Part shown: positions 8,621 through 16,925 of the stretch, one piece after another | How the letters are laid out: every line of letters begins with the position of its first letter | Numbering within the stretch: the stretch's first letter is position 1 | Source: Bradyrhizobium sp. CCBAU 53421 | GTDB lineage: Bacteria > Pseudomonadota > Alphaproteobacteria > Rhizobiales > Xanthobacteraceae | Length of the DNA stretch: 64,000 nt | NCBI RefSeq assembly: GCF_015291625.1 | Contig: NZ_CP030047.1 | Location: 5,828,001 to 5,892,000, forward strand | Reading direction: 5' to 3' | Position numbers and translations under genes: made by a program | Notes under the pieces: generated by a model | Told to the model about the DNA's origin: nothing | The model's input: only the letters and a program-made list of their open reading frames with translations | Databases searched by the model: none

Positions 8621-8675
8621 GTTTTCCGTAACACGCTGATATCACTTGGCAATATTTTGCCATGCGAATTTGCCA

Positions 8676-8691
8676 TTAACCATCCTTTAAC
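8676..8691 (+). promoter_or_regulatory. Candidate CtrA binding site
   Basis: The sequence TTAACCATCCTTTAAC fits the full CtrA consensus TTAA-N7-TTAAC exactly. It lies about 90 bases upstream of the lipoprotein gene and 55 bases after the gph stop, so it is placed to act on the lipoprotein promoter. CtrA is the cell-cycle master regulator in alphaproteobacteria; binding here is inferred from the motif only. Confidence 0.5.
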
Positions 8692-8780
8692 GAACAGGCC
8701 TCCTCCTGTTGCGCCTCTGTTCCGACGCACCTATGGTCGGGCCGGGGATTGTGGCTGATTGCCGCAGTAGAGTGTGGATC

Positions 8781-9269
8781 ATGCGTCGTATCATCGTGAT
8801 TGCGGCCGCCGGGCTGAGCCTGGCCGGCTGCTCCTCCTTCTCATTGGATTCGTTCAAGTCGGCACCGCCGCCAATGCAGGTGCAGCTGGATTCTGCACCG
8901 CAAGGCGCTGACGCCGTGACCTCGATTGGACCGGGTTGCAAGACGCCCTGCACGGTGTCGATCCCGGCGCCGGAGGCCAACTTCACCGTCACTTTCAACA
9001 TGCCGAAGTTCCAGCCGGCGACGGTGCCGGTGACCGTGACCCGCTCGCCGGGCGACTTCACGAGCCCGGCCACCACCACGCTCGATCCGAGCCCGGTGTT
9101 CGCCGAGCTGCAACCCGCCGGCCCGCCGCCGCGCGCGCACAAGGCGATGCGGCCGAAGAAGAAGAAGCCGAAGCCGGCTGCCGCTGCGGCTCCCGCCGCC
9201 GCGCCGGACGCGGCGTTCCCTGCTCCCGCTGCGGCACCGCCGCCGGCGGCCGCAGCGCCAACGCGCTAG
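8781..9269 (+). CDS. Lipoprotein with Pro/Ala/Lys-rich tail
   Basis: A 162-aa protein whose signal peptide ends in the lipobox LAGC (MRRIIVIAAAGLSLAGCSSF). The core of about 80 residues contains SAPQGADAVTSIGPGCKTPC and a beta-rich stretch ending in VTVTRSPGDF, reminiscent of PEGA-type domains (small beta repeats of surface lipoproteins). The tail is low complexity: a basic RPKKKKPKP stretch and then Ala/Pro repeats. The function is unknown. The ATG at 8781 gives the signal peptide. A candidate CtrA site lies upstream and a terminator follows. Confidence 0.75.
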   Translation: MRRIIVIAAAGLSLAGCSSFSLDSFKSAPPPMQVQLDSAPQGADAVTSIGPGCKTPCTVSIPAPEANFTVTFNMPKFQPATVPVTVTRSPGDFTSPATTTLDPSPVFAELQPAGPPPRAHKAMRPKKKKPKPAAAAAPAAAPDAAFPAPAAAPPPAAAAPTR

Positions 9270-9297
9270 CACGCAGGATTGCGCACTGCACAAGAGC

Positions 9298-9319
9298 CCG
9301 GCCCAAAGCCGGGTTTTTG
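9298..9319 (+). terminator. Rho-independent terminator after the lipoprotein gene
   Basis: Stem CCCGGC/GCCGGG with loop CCAAA followed by TTTTT and another T-rich run. It lies 29 bases past the lipoprotein stop codon. Confidence 0.75.
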
Positions 9320-9498
9320 GTTTTGGTGGAGACACATCGGCGATTGCGATCATGCATCGCGCGATCTGTCTCACCTATCGCGCACAATCAGCTTTGCATG
9401 TTGCGGATCATCCTTACGGACGCATTGTGACGGCGCGCCAACATGCATAGATTGCGCGTGCTGGGTCCGTCACGGTCCGGCACTGAAGGGAACGCCTT

Positions 9499-9551
9499 GG
9501 TTCGAAGGCTCTGGTTGAAGGCTCTGGTTGAAGGCTTGGGTTGAATGAACG
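9499..9551. repeat. Short tandem repeat running into the moaA start
   Basis: About four copies of a 13-base unit, GGTTGAAGGCTCT with minor changes: 9499-9512 (14 bases), 9513-9525, 9526-9538 and a partial copy from 9539. The last copy, GGTTGAATGAAC, contains the moaA start codon, so the repeat occupies the place of the ribosome site. Confidence 0.6.
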
Positions 9552-10579
9552 GATCCACGCAGGCGCATTCCGACACGCTGTTCCGTCCGATGACCGATCC
9601 GTTCGGCCGGACGATCCGTTACCTGCGCGTCTCCGTCACCGACCGCTGCGACCTGCGCTGCTTCTACTGCATGTCGGAAGACATGACCTTCCTGCCGAAG
9701 GCCGATCTCCTGACGCTGGAGGAACTCGACCGCCTGTGCTCGGCCTTCGTAGCCAAGGGCGTGCGCAAGATCCGCCTCACCGGCGGCGAGCCGCTGGTCC
9801 GCCGCAATGTGATGAGCCTGGTGCGTTCGCTGTCGCGCCACCTTTCGACCGGCGCACTCGACGAATTGACGCTGACCACCAACGGTTCGCAGCTCGCGCG
9901 CTTCGCACAGGAGCTGGCCGATTGCGGCGTGCGCCGGGTCAACGTCTCGCTCGACACGCTCGACCCCGTAAAATTCCGGGCCATCACCCGCTGGGGCGAC
10001 ATCGACAAGGTGCTGTCGGGCATCGAGGCGGCACGATCGGCGGGGCTTGCGGTCAAGATCAACGCGGTCGCGCTGAAGAACATGAACGAGGACGAGATTC
10101 CCGCGCTGATGCAATGGGCGCATGCCAAGGGCATGGGCCTGACCTTGATCGAGGTGATGCCGATGGGCGACATCGGCGAGGGCCGCATCGATCAGTACGT
10201 TCCGCTATCGCTGCTGCGCGCGCGGCTCGAAAAGCACTACACGCTGACCGATCTCGCCGACGACACCGGCGGCCCTGCCCGCTATGTCCGGGTCGCCGAG
10301 ACCGGCGGCAAGCTCGGCTTCATCACGCCGATGACCCACAATTTCTGCGAATCCTGCAACCGGGTGCGGATCACCTGCACCGGCACGCTGCACACCTGCC
10401 TCGGCCATGAGGACGCTTCCGACCTGCGCCGGCCGCTGCGCGCCTCCGCCGACAACGACCTGCTGGCGGCGGCCATCGACCGGGCCATCGGGCTGAAGCC
10501 GAAGGGGCACGACTTCATCATCGACCGCCGCCACAACCGCCCGAGCGTCAGCCGCCACATGAGCGTGACCGGCGGCTAG
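9545..10579 (+). CDS. moaA: GTP 3',8-cyclase, molybdenum cofactor synthesis
   Basis: A radical SAM enzyme that converts GTP to 3',8-cyclo-GTP, the first step of molybdopterin synthesis. The N-terminal cluster motif is CDLRCFYC (CX3CX2C). The second 4Fe-4S cluster is bound by three cysteines in [19 protein letters not shown]. The protein ends in the conserved Gly-Gly needed for catalysis (SVTGG). The 344-aa length is typical. The start at 9545 lacks a clear Shine-Dalgarno sequence because of the tandem repeat; an ATG at 9590 is a weaker alternative. No other moa gene is adjacent. Confidence 0.95.
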   Translation: MNGSTQAHSDTLFRPMTDPFGRTIRYLRVSVTDRCDLRCFYCMSEDMTFLPKADLLTLEELDRLCSAFVAKGVRKIRLTGGEPLVRRNVMSLVRSLSRHLSTGALDELTLTTNGSQLARFAQELADCGVRRVNVSLDTLDPVKFRAITRWGDIDKVLSGIEAARSAGLAVKINAVALKNMNEDEIPALMQWAHAKGMGLTLIEVMPMGDIGEGRIDQYVPLSLLRARLEKHYTLTDLADDTGGPARYVRVAETGGKLGFITPMTHNFCESCNRVRITCTGTLHTCLGHEDASDLRRPLRASADNDLLAAAIDRAIGLKPKGHDFIIDRRHNRPSVSRHMSVTGG

Positions 10580-10926
10580 TATAGCCCACTGCCGACGCCT
10601 GCTCCGTCTCCCGATTACCAAGGCGGGACAACGATTTGCCGTGGCGTCAATTTGCCCATTTTCCGATTGACGGCGTTCCACGGCGCTGATTTGGTGCCCC
10701 GGCTTTCACGCTCGCCAGGCCGGATAGGCCGCTGCCCCCAGTCGGCATCTGCCGACGATCCGGCAGCCAAGAGCAGCTAACAACGGCGGAAGCGGATTTT
10801 CGGGGGAGGACGATCGCTTGCAACTGCTCCTGAAGGTGAGCCGTGGCTCCGTGCGCATGCGCGCGGCGGCCAGATGATGCTTGAGAAGATATTCGGCGCG
10901 CGACTGGCGCGGCCGCGGAGATCGTG
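10580..10926. other. Gene-free stretch before the TRAP permease genes
   Basis: These 347 bases hold no convincing gene. A GGAG precedes the dctQ start, and a promoter for dctQM should lie here, but no clear -35/-10 or operator could be picked out. Confidence 0.4.
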
Positions 10927-11466
10927 ATGCGCCCAATGTTGGCACTGAGTCAGGCCATCGACCGACTCAACGAGAAGATCGGCACCATCTGCAATCTGCT
11001 CGTGCTGATCGCCTGCCTGGTCAGCGCCGGCAATGCCATGATCCGCTACGCGTTCAGCTACTCCTCGAACGGCTGGCTCGAGGCGCAGTGGTACATGTTC
11101 GCGATCCTCGTGATGTTCGGCGCCTCCTACACCTTCAAGCGCAACGAGCATGTCCGCGTCGAGATCCTCTATCTGATGCTGTCCGAACGCGGCCAGCTCT
11201 GGCTCGACATGATCGGCACATTGTTCTTCCTGATCCCGGCCTGCCTGCTGCTCGCCTATTTGTCCTGGCCGTTCTTCCACCAGGCCTATGCGGTCGGCGA
11301 GATGAGCGGCAATGCCGGCGGCCTCTTACGCTGGCCGATCAAGTTCGTTATCCCGTCCGGCTTCGTGATGCTTGCGTTGCAAGGCGTCTCCGAGGTGATC
11401 AAGCGGATCGCCGCGCTGCAGGGCTATGTGACCATCGACGCGAAGTATGAGAGGCCGACGCAATGA
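10927..11466 (+). CDS. dctQ: TRAP transporter small permease (DctQ type)
   Basis: The four-helix small membrane subunit of a tripartite ATP-independent periplasmic transporter, 179 aa. Hydrophobic segments are visible at about residues 20-38 (ICNLLVLIACLVSAGNAMIR), 55-75, 95-120 and 140-160, with the family motif FKRNEHVRVEI on the cytoplasmic side. The ATG at 10927 has GGAG six bases upstream; a GTG directly before it is possible. It overlaps dctM by four bases (ATGA), indicating translational coupling. No solute-binding protein gene is adjacent. Confidence 0.85.
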   Translation: MRPMLALSQAIDRLNEKIGTICNLLVLIACLVSAGNAMIRYAFSYSSNGWLEAQWYMFAILVMFGASYTFKRNEHVRVEILYLMLSERGQLWLDMIGTLFFLIPACLLLAYLSWPFFHQAYAVGEMSGNAGGLLRWPIKFVIPSGFVMLALQGVSEVIKRIAALQGYVTIDAKYERPTQ

Positions 11467-13064
11467 TCACGCTGGAGATGATGCCGCCGCTGATGTTCGG
11501 CGGCCTGATCATTGCAATGCTGATCGGCTATCCGGTGGCGTTCACGCTCGCCGCGGTCGGCCTGTCGTTCGGGTTCCTCTCGATCTATCTCGGCTTCTTC
11601 GACCTCAACTTCCTGCAGGCGATCCCGGGCCGCATCTTCGGCAGCGTGCTGTCCAACGAGCTGCTGCTCGCGATCCCGTTCTTCACCTTCATGGGCGCGA
11701 TATTGGAGCGATGCGGGCTCGCCGAGGACATGCTGGATTCGATGGGCCAGCTGTTCGGCCCGATCCGCGGCGGCCTCGGCTATTCCGTGATCATCGTCGG
11801 CTTCATCCTCGGCGCCATCACCGGCACGGTGGCGGCGCAGGTGATCGCGATGGCGCTGATCTCGATGCCGGTGATGATCCGCTACGGCTACAACATCCGC
11901 TACATCACGGGCGTGCTTGCCGCCTCCGGCACCATCACGCAGCTTGTCCCTCCCTCTCTCGTCCTGATCGTGCTCGCCGACCAGCTCGGCAAGTCGGTCG
12001 GCGACATGTATCTCGGCGCCTGGGGCCCGTCGGTGTTCCAGATCCTGCTGTTCGCCGGCTACACCTTCCTGCTTGGCATCTTCAAGCCGAGCCATGTGCC
12101 TGCGGTGCCGATCGAGGCGCGCACGCTGACCGGCTGGGCGCTGTGGAAGAAGTGCCTGCTCGGCATCATCCCCTCCGCGGTGTTGATCTTCGTCGTGCTC
12201 GGCACCATGATGATGGGCCTTGCGACCCCGACGGAAGCCGGCGCCATGGGCGCGGTCGGCGCCATCGTGCTCGCCGCGATCCACCACAAGGATTTCAGCG
12301 CGACCGGCCGCAAGGTGCTCATCATCGGCGTGATCGCCGGCGGCATCGGCACCATCATCGCGATGCTCTACAGCGAGAACCTGATCTTCAGGCTCGCGTT
12401 TGCGATCACCTATCTCGCGGTGGTCTGGATCTGCCTCGAAGCGGTCAAGATCCCGGACCTGCGCGACCTGATCAAGCAGGGCTACGAGACCACCATGCGC
12501 ATCACCTGCATGGTCACCTTCATCCTGATCGGGTCGACCTGCTTCTCGGTGGTGTTCCTCGGCGTGTCCGGCGGCACCTGGCTGGAGCACCATCTGACCT
12601 CGCTGCCCGGCGGCGTCTGGGGCTTCCTGATCTTCATCAACATCTTCATCTTCTTCCTGGCGTTCTTCCTCGATTTCTTCGAGATCGCCTTCATCATCCT
12701 GCCGATGATCGCGCCGATCGCGCAGAAGGTGCTGGCGCCGGTGGTCGGCCCCGACGCCGCGCTGATCTGGTTCGGCGTGATGCTCTGCGTCAACATGCAG
12801 ACCTCGTTCCTTCATCCGCCGTTCGGCTTCGCGCTGTTCTACCTGCGCGGTGTGGCGCCAAAGGAAGTGAAGAGCTCCGACATCTACTGGGGCGCGATGC
12901 CCTGGATCGGGTTGCAGGCGATCATGGTGGCGCTGGTGATCGCGTTCCCGGTCGTCGTCACCGGACTGCTCGACAAGCCGCTCGACGTCGACCTCAACAA
13001 GGTCAAGATCGAGGTGCCGCAGATCGAGCTGCCGCCGCTCGATTTCGGGCAACCCAAGCAGTAG
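11463..13064 (+). CDS. dctM: TRAP transporter large permease (DctM type)
   Basis: The translocating subunit, 533 aa, which uses an ion gradient to import a solute delivered by a periplasmic binding protein. About 12-14 hydrophobic segments are visible. It is longer than the usual 430 aa because of an insertion in the middle (about residues 270-340), as in the TakM type that serves 2-oxoacid carriers. The segment FLAFFLDFFEIAFIILPMIA is typical of that subgroup. The natural partner may be one of the TakP-like binding proteins at 24.2-26.6 kb, which otherwise lack permeases in this window; that pairing is inference. Confidence 0.85.
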   Translation: MITLEMMPPLMFGGLIIAMLIGYPVAFTLAAVGLSFGFLSIYLGFFDLNFLQAIPGRIFGSVLSNELLLAIPFFTFMGAILERCGLAEDMLDSMGQLFGPIRGGLGYSVIIVGFILGAITGTVAAQVIAMALISMPVMIRYGYNIRYITGVLAASGTITQLVPPSLVLIVLADQLGKSVGDMYLGAWGPSVFQILLFAGYTFLLGIFKPSHVPAVPIEARTLTGWALWKKCLLGIIPSAVLIFVVLGTMMMGLATPTEAGAMGAVGAIVLAAIHHKDFSATGRKVLIIGVIAGGIGTIIAMLYSENLIFRLAFAITYLAVVWICLEAVKIPDLRDLIKQGYETTMRITCMVTFILIGSTCFSVVFLGVSGGTWLEHHLTSLPGGVWGFLIFINIFIFFLAFFLDFFEIAFIILPMIAPIAQKVLAPVVGPDAALIWFGVMLCVNMQTSFLHPPFGFALFYLRGVAPKEVKSSDIYWGAMPWIGLQAIMVALVIAFPVVVTGLLDKPLDVDLNKVKIEVPQIELPPLDFGQPKQ

Positions 13065-13215
13065 CCGGCGTCAGCGCACTCGGCACGCCTGAAGCATTTT
13101 CGGTTCTGATTGCATCAGGACCAAAGCTCGAGGTGCGCCACGGCTGTTGACGGCAGCGGCAAGGCCTGTGAAGACGCGGGGTACGGATCGTCCTCCAACT
13201 CACAGATCGCCGCCC

Positions 13216-14505
13216 ATGCCCCAGAAGCGTCCCGCCCGCTCGTTCGTTCGCCCGCTGATCATATCGTTTGGTTTGGCGCTTGCCGCAGCTGTCGCGCACG
13301 CGGCACCGGCGGCCGACATTCGCGCACTGGCACAACAGGAGCAGCAGCCGCTGCTCGACACCCTTCGCGACCTCGTGCAGATCGAATCCGGCAGCAAGGA
13401 TATCGACGGCCTCAACCAGATCGCCGCGCGCATCGCCGGCCAGCTCAAAGAGCTCGGCGGCACAGTGGATATCCTGCAGACCACCGACATCTACCGGCTG
13501 GACGACACGCCCGAGAAGATCGGCCCGGCCGTGCAGGCCGTCTTCAAGGGCACCGGCAGCGCGAAGATCATGCTGATCGCGCACATGGACACGGTGTATC
13601 TCAAGGGCATGCTGAAGGACCAACCCTTCCGCGTCGATGGCGACAAGGCCTACGGCCTCGGCATCGCCGACGACAAGCAGGGCATCGCCACCATCCTCCA
13701 CAGCGTGGCGCTGCTGCAGAAGCTGAACTTCAAGGATTACGGCACGCTCACGGTGCTGATCAACGGCGACGAGGAGATCTCTTCGCCCGGCTGGCGCAGC
13801 ACCATCACCCGCGTCGCCTCAGAGCAGGATGCCGTGTTCTCGTTCGAAGGCAGCGACGCCAGCGGTACGCTCCGCCTCGCCACCAGCGGCATCGGTTCGG
13901 CTTATCTCACTGTGCACGGCAAGTCGTCGCATGCGGGCGCGAGGCCCGAAGGCGGCGTGAATGCGCTCTATGAGCTGTCGCACCAGGTGCTGCAGATGAA
14001 GGACCTGTCGAAGCTCGAGCAGGGCCTGAAGCTGAACTGGACGGTTTCCAAGTCCGGCACCAACCGCAACGTGATCCCCGCCGAAGCCACCGCCCAGGCC
14101 GATGCGCGTGCGCTCAAGGTGTCCGACTTCGACGAACTCGAGACGGCGCTGCAGGACAAGATCAAGAACCGTCTGCTGCCCGACTCCAAGGTGGAGGTGA
14201 AGTTCGAGGTACGCCGCCCGCCACTCGAAGCCAGCGACGCCGCGCGCCGCGTGGCCGGCCACGGCAAGACGATCTATCAGGAACTCGGCATGCCGCTGAA
14301 CGTCGCCGAGCGGGCCACCGGCGGCGGCACCGACGCCGCGTTTGCCGCCCTCAAGACCAAGGGAGCCGTGGTTGAAGGCATGGGCCTCTCCGGCTTCGGC
14401 GCGCACTCCAACGATGCCGAGTATGTGCAGATCAACAGCATAGTGCCGCGGCTGTATCTGACCACGCGCATGATCATGGACCTGTCCGACGGCAAGGTGA
14501 AGTAA
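13216..14505 (+). CDS. Exported M20 family metallopeptidase (carboxypeptidase G2-like)
   Basis: A zinc peptidase of 429 aa with a signal peptide (hydrophobic stretch LIISFGLALAAAVAHA after a basic N-terminus). Zinc ligands and catalytic residues are in AHMDTVY (His, Asp), GIADDKQG (bridging Asp), NGDEE (general base Glu, Glu) and a late GAHSNDAEY (His). A dimerisation domain lies between. This layout matches glutamate carboxypeptidases that remove C-terminal Glu from folates or peptides in the periplasm. The exact substrate is not determined. It follows dctM by 151 bases on the same strand. Confidence 0.85.
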   Translation: MPQKRPARSFVRPLIISFGLALAAAVAHAAPAADIRALAQQEQQPLLDTLRDLVQIESGSKDIDGLNQIAARIAGQLKELGGTVDILQTTDIYRLDDTPEKIGPAVQAVFKGTGSAKIMLIAHMDTVYLKGMLKDQPFRVDGDKAYGLGIADDKQGIATILHSVALLQKLNFKDYGTLTVLINGDEEISSPGWRSTITRVASEQDAVFSFEGSDASGTLRLATSGIGSAYLTVHGKSSHAGARPEGGVNALYELSHQVLQMKDLSKLEQGLKLNWTVSKSGTNRNVIPAEATAQADARALKVSDFDELETALQDKIKNRLLPDSKVEVKFEVRRPPLEASDAARRVAGHGKTIYQELGMPLNVAERATGGGTDAAFAALKTKGAVVEGMGLSGFGAHSNDAEYVQINSIVPRLYLTTRMIMDLSDGKVK

Positions 14506-14546
14506 GCCGGCCGGCCCGCGGAACGACAGGTGCCACGGGCGGCCTC

Positions 14547-15881
14547 TCAGGCCGTCGCCGGCTCCGTCTTGGCGAGGCGGAAGCTCAGCGTGAACTGGGC
14601 TCCGCCGGACGGCAGGTTCTCGACCTTGATCGTCGCGTCGTGATCGTCGACGACGCCGCGGACGATCGAGAGCCCGAGCCCTGCCCCGTCGGTGCGGTGG
14701 CGCTGGCGATCGCCTCGCCAGAAGCGCTGGAACACCAGGCCCTGCTCGGCGGGCGCAATCCCGGGCCCGCAGTCGCGCACCTGCACCGAACCGTCCTCAT
14801 GCACCTCGACATCGACCGAGGTCGCGTCTGCCGTGTACTTGATGGCGTTCTCCGCCAGATTGAAGATCGCGCGCTGCAGCATCTCGGCATTGCCCTTGAC
14901 CCGCACCGGACCGTCGGTGCCGCGCAGCGCGATGTCCTTCCGCTGCGCCAGTGCGTACGGCGCGATCGAGCCGACCACCTCGGCGCACACCGCGCGAAGA
15001 TCCGCGGTCTCGCCGGGGTCGAGCACCAGCGTGTCGAGCTCGGCGATCTCGAGCAGCTGGCTGACGATACGGCTCATGCTCTCGATGTCGGCATGCAGCT
15101 CCCTGGTCCCCTTCGCGACATCGAGCGTCTCGATCCGCGTCCTCAGGATCGCGAGCGGAGTGCGCAGCTGATGCGCGGCATCGGCGGTGAACTGGCGTTG
15201 CACGTGAAACCCCTCCTCCAGACGATCGAAGGCCTGGTTGACGGCGGTCACCAGCGGCAGGATCTCGCTCGGAATCCCGTCCGTGGGGAGGCGGATGTCG
15301 GTCCTGGCCGGCCCGATGCTCCTGGCCTCCTCCGAAGCCTGCAGCAGTGGAATCACGGCGCGGCGGAAGATCAGGATGTCGGTCGCCAGCAGGATCAGCA
15401 GGATCGGGATGGTGATCCAGCCAACCCGCCGGAAGAAATTGGAGACGATGTCATCGATGATGACGTCGCGATGCGACAGGTCCTCGGCGACCTGGATGCG
15501 CAGCGTCTGGCCGCCGACAAGCTGGGTGACGCTGGCGCCGGAAATCCGGTCGGCCAAGGCCGGCAGTCGCGGCGCTCCACGATGCGACGAGAACAGCAGA
15601 TTGTCGTCCGCATCGTAGATGTCGTAGCGGTAGCGGCCATAAGCGTCGGAATAGAGCCCCTTCAGGCTGTCTGGCAGGTTGAGCTGCACCTTGCCCGCCG
15701 AATCGACCGCGAGGTTCTGGCCGAGATCGGCGGCCTGATCGCGCATCGCCTCGCGATGCAGCTGGTTGATCTCCGAATTCAACAGCCACAGCAGCAGCAG
15801 CGGTAGGAAGATCGCAGCGACCGCGACCGCCACGATGTGCAGGAACACGATCCGCGAGGTCAGCGACGTGAAGCGGAACAC
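14547..15881 (-). CDS. Sensor histidine kinase, TctE-like
   Basis: A membrane sensor kinase of 444 aa. One membrane helix lies near residues 10-30, then a periplasmic sensor of the 2CSK type (about 30-160), a second helix (ITIPILLILLATDILIF), HAMP linker, HisKA with AAHQLRTPLAILRTR (phospho-His) and a HATPase domain (NLAENAIKYT, GPGIAP, DGAGLGLSIV). The start is GTG at 15881, two bases after the response regulator stop, so the pair is translationally coupled. The divergent metal-type RND efflux operon is the likely regulon. Confidence 0.85.
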   Translation of the reverse strand: MFRFTSLTSRIVFLHIVAVAVAAIFLPLLLLWLLNSEINQLHREAMRDQAADLGQNLAVDSAGKVQLNLPDSLKGLYSDAYGRYRYDIYDADDNLLFSSHRGAPRLPALADRISGASVTQLVGGQTLRIQVAEDLSHRDVIIDDIVSNFFRRVGWITIPILLILLATDILIFRRAVIPLLQASEEARSIGPARTDIRLPTDGIPSEILPLVTAVNQAFDRLEEGFHVQRQFTADAAHQLRTPLAILRTRIETLDVAKGTRELHADIESMSRIVSQLLEIAELDTLVLDPGETADLRAVCAEVVGSIAPYALAQRKDIALRGTDGPVRVKGNAEMLQRAIFNLAENAIKYTADATSVDVEVHEDGSVQVRDCGPGIAPAEQGLVFQRFWRGDRQRHRTDGAGLGLSIVRGVVDDHDATIKVENLPSGGAQFTLSFRLAKTEPATA

Positions 15882-15883
15882 CG

Positions 15884-16558
15884 CTATTTCTCCTCCGCCA
15901 TCAGATAGCCGACGCCCCGAATAGTGTGGATGATGACCTTGGCGCGGTGCTCGCTGAGCAGCTTGCGCAGCCGCGACACGTAAACCTCGACCGCATTCGA
16001 GGCGACCTCGCCCGACAGACCGAAGATGTGATCCTCGACATTCTTCTTCGGCACAACCCGCCCCTGGCGCCGCAGCAGGATCTCCAGCACCGACGTCTCA
16101 CGCGCGGAAAAGACATGCGGCGCGCCGTCGACGAACACCTGCTTGCTCTCGGTGTCGTAGACGAGATTGGCGAGCTTCAGCGACGAGCCGAGCAGCTGGC
16201 CGGGCCGGCGCAGGATGGCTTCGAGCCGCGCCACCAGCTCTTCCAGCGCGAACGGCTTCGCCAGATAATCGTCCGCGCCGCTGCGCAGCCCGCTGACCCG
16301 ATCCTGCAGACCGTTGCGCGCGGTCAGCACCAGGACCGGCAACGGGTCGTTCCTGCGACGAAGCTCCGACAGCACCGACAGGCCATCACCGTCGGGCAGA
16401 CTGAGGTCGAGGATCATGGCGGCATAGCTGACGCTGCGCAGCGCATCGCGCGCTTCGGCAACGCTGTTGACGATATCGGACTCGTATCCCGCCGCCATCA
16501 GCCCGCTGGCGAGCAGTCTCGATAGCTCCGCATTGTCCTCGACGATCAGAAGGCGCAT
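15884..16558 (-). CDS. OmpR-family response regulator, TctD-like
   Basis: A 224-aa regulator. The receiver domain shows the acidic pocket (VEDN), the phospho-acceptor in MILDLSLPDGDG, the Thr of VLTARN and Lys of LAKPFAL. The C-terminal winged helix contains SARETSVLEILLRRQG and SNAVEVYVSRLRKLL. The ATG at 16558 gives the standard start MRLLIVEDN; the frame open further upstream is not needed. It is the first gene of a pair with the sensor kinase and is divergent from the RND operon. Confidence 0.9.
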   Translation of the reverse strand: MRLLIVEDNAELSRLLASGLMAAGYESDIVNSVAEARDALRSVSYAAMILDLSLPDGDGLSVLSELRRRNDPLPVLVLTARNGLQDRVSGLRSGADDYLAKPFALEELVARLEAILRRPGQLLGSSLKLANLVYDTESKQVFVDGAPHVFSARETSVLEILLRRQGRVVPKKNVEDHIFGLSGEVASNAVEVYVSRLRKLLSEHRAKVIIHTIRGVGYLMAEEK

Positions 16559-16925
16559 CGCAGCAATCCTGTTCTCATTCGATCGGTCTTCCGATTGCAC
16601 ACCCTGTTGCGATGCGCCAGCCAGGCAACAATTCCGCAACAGATCCCGGTTGAGCAATTCGATGTGCCAACGATCCGCATTCGAGCACAATGCCCGATTG
16701 CCGCTCACAGCGCTATGATTTGGCTGTGCGCGGCCGCTCCCATTCACCCGCAAGATAGATAAACCGGCTCCCGCCGCAATCAAATTCGCGCGCCGCGCGT
16801 GCCCTCGAAGAGGGCAAATGTAAGGCTGGCGTCAGCTAGCCCTGATAATCGTTCATCCGTTCTCACCGGGAGATCGGACGACGGCCAGCCATGCGGCAAG
16901 ACCTCGTCTCTCGCGCGAGGCTTTC
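16559..16925. promoter_or_regulatory. Divergent control region between response regulator and RND operon
   Basis: A 367-base gap holding the outward promoters of the two-component and efflux operons. Two candidate operators stand out: the perfect palindrome GCCCTC-GAA-GAGGGC at 16801-16815, and directly beside it two half-sites spaced by one helical turn, GTAAG (16820-16824) and GTCAG (16831-16835), the arrangement used by OmpR-family regulators. Both are closer to the efflux operon. The assignment is from pattern only. Confidence 0.4.

Noticed and set aside
11424..13052. Long antisense frame of 542 codons opposite dctM
   Set aside because: Its composition (Asp, Glu, His, Arg and Gln runs) is the mirror of membrane-protein codons in GC-rich DNA; no ribosome site or domain.
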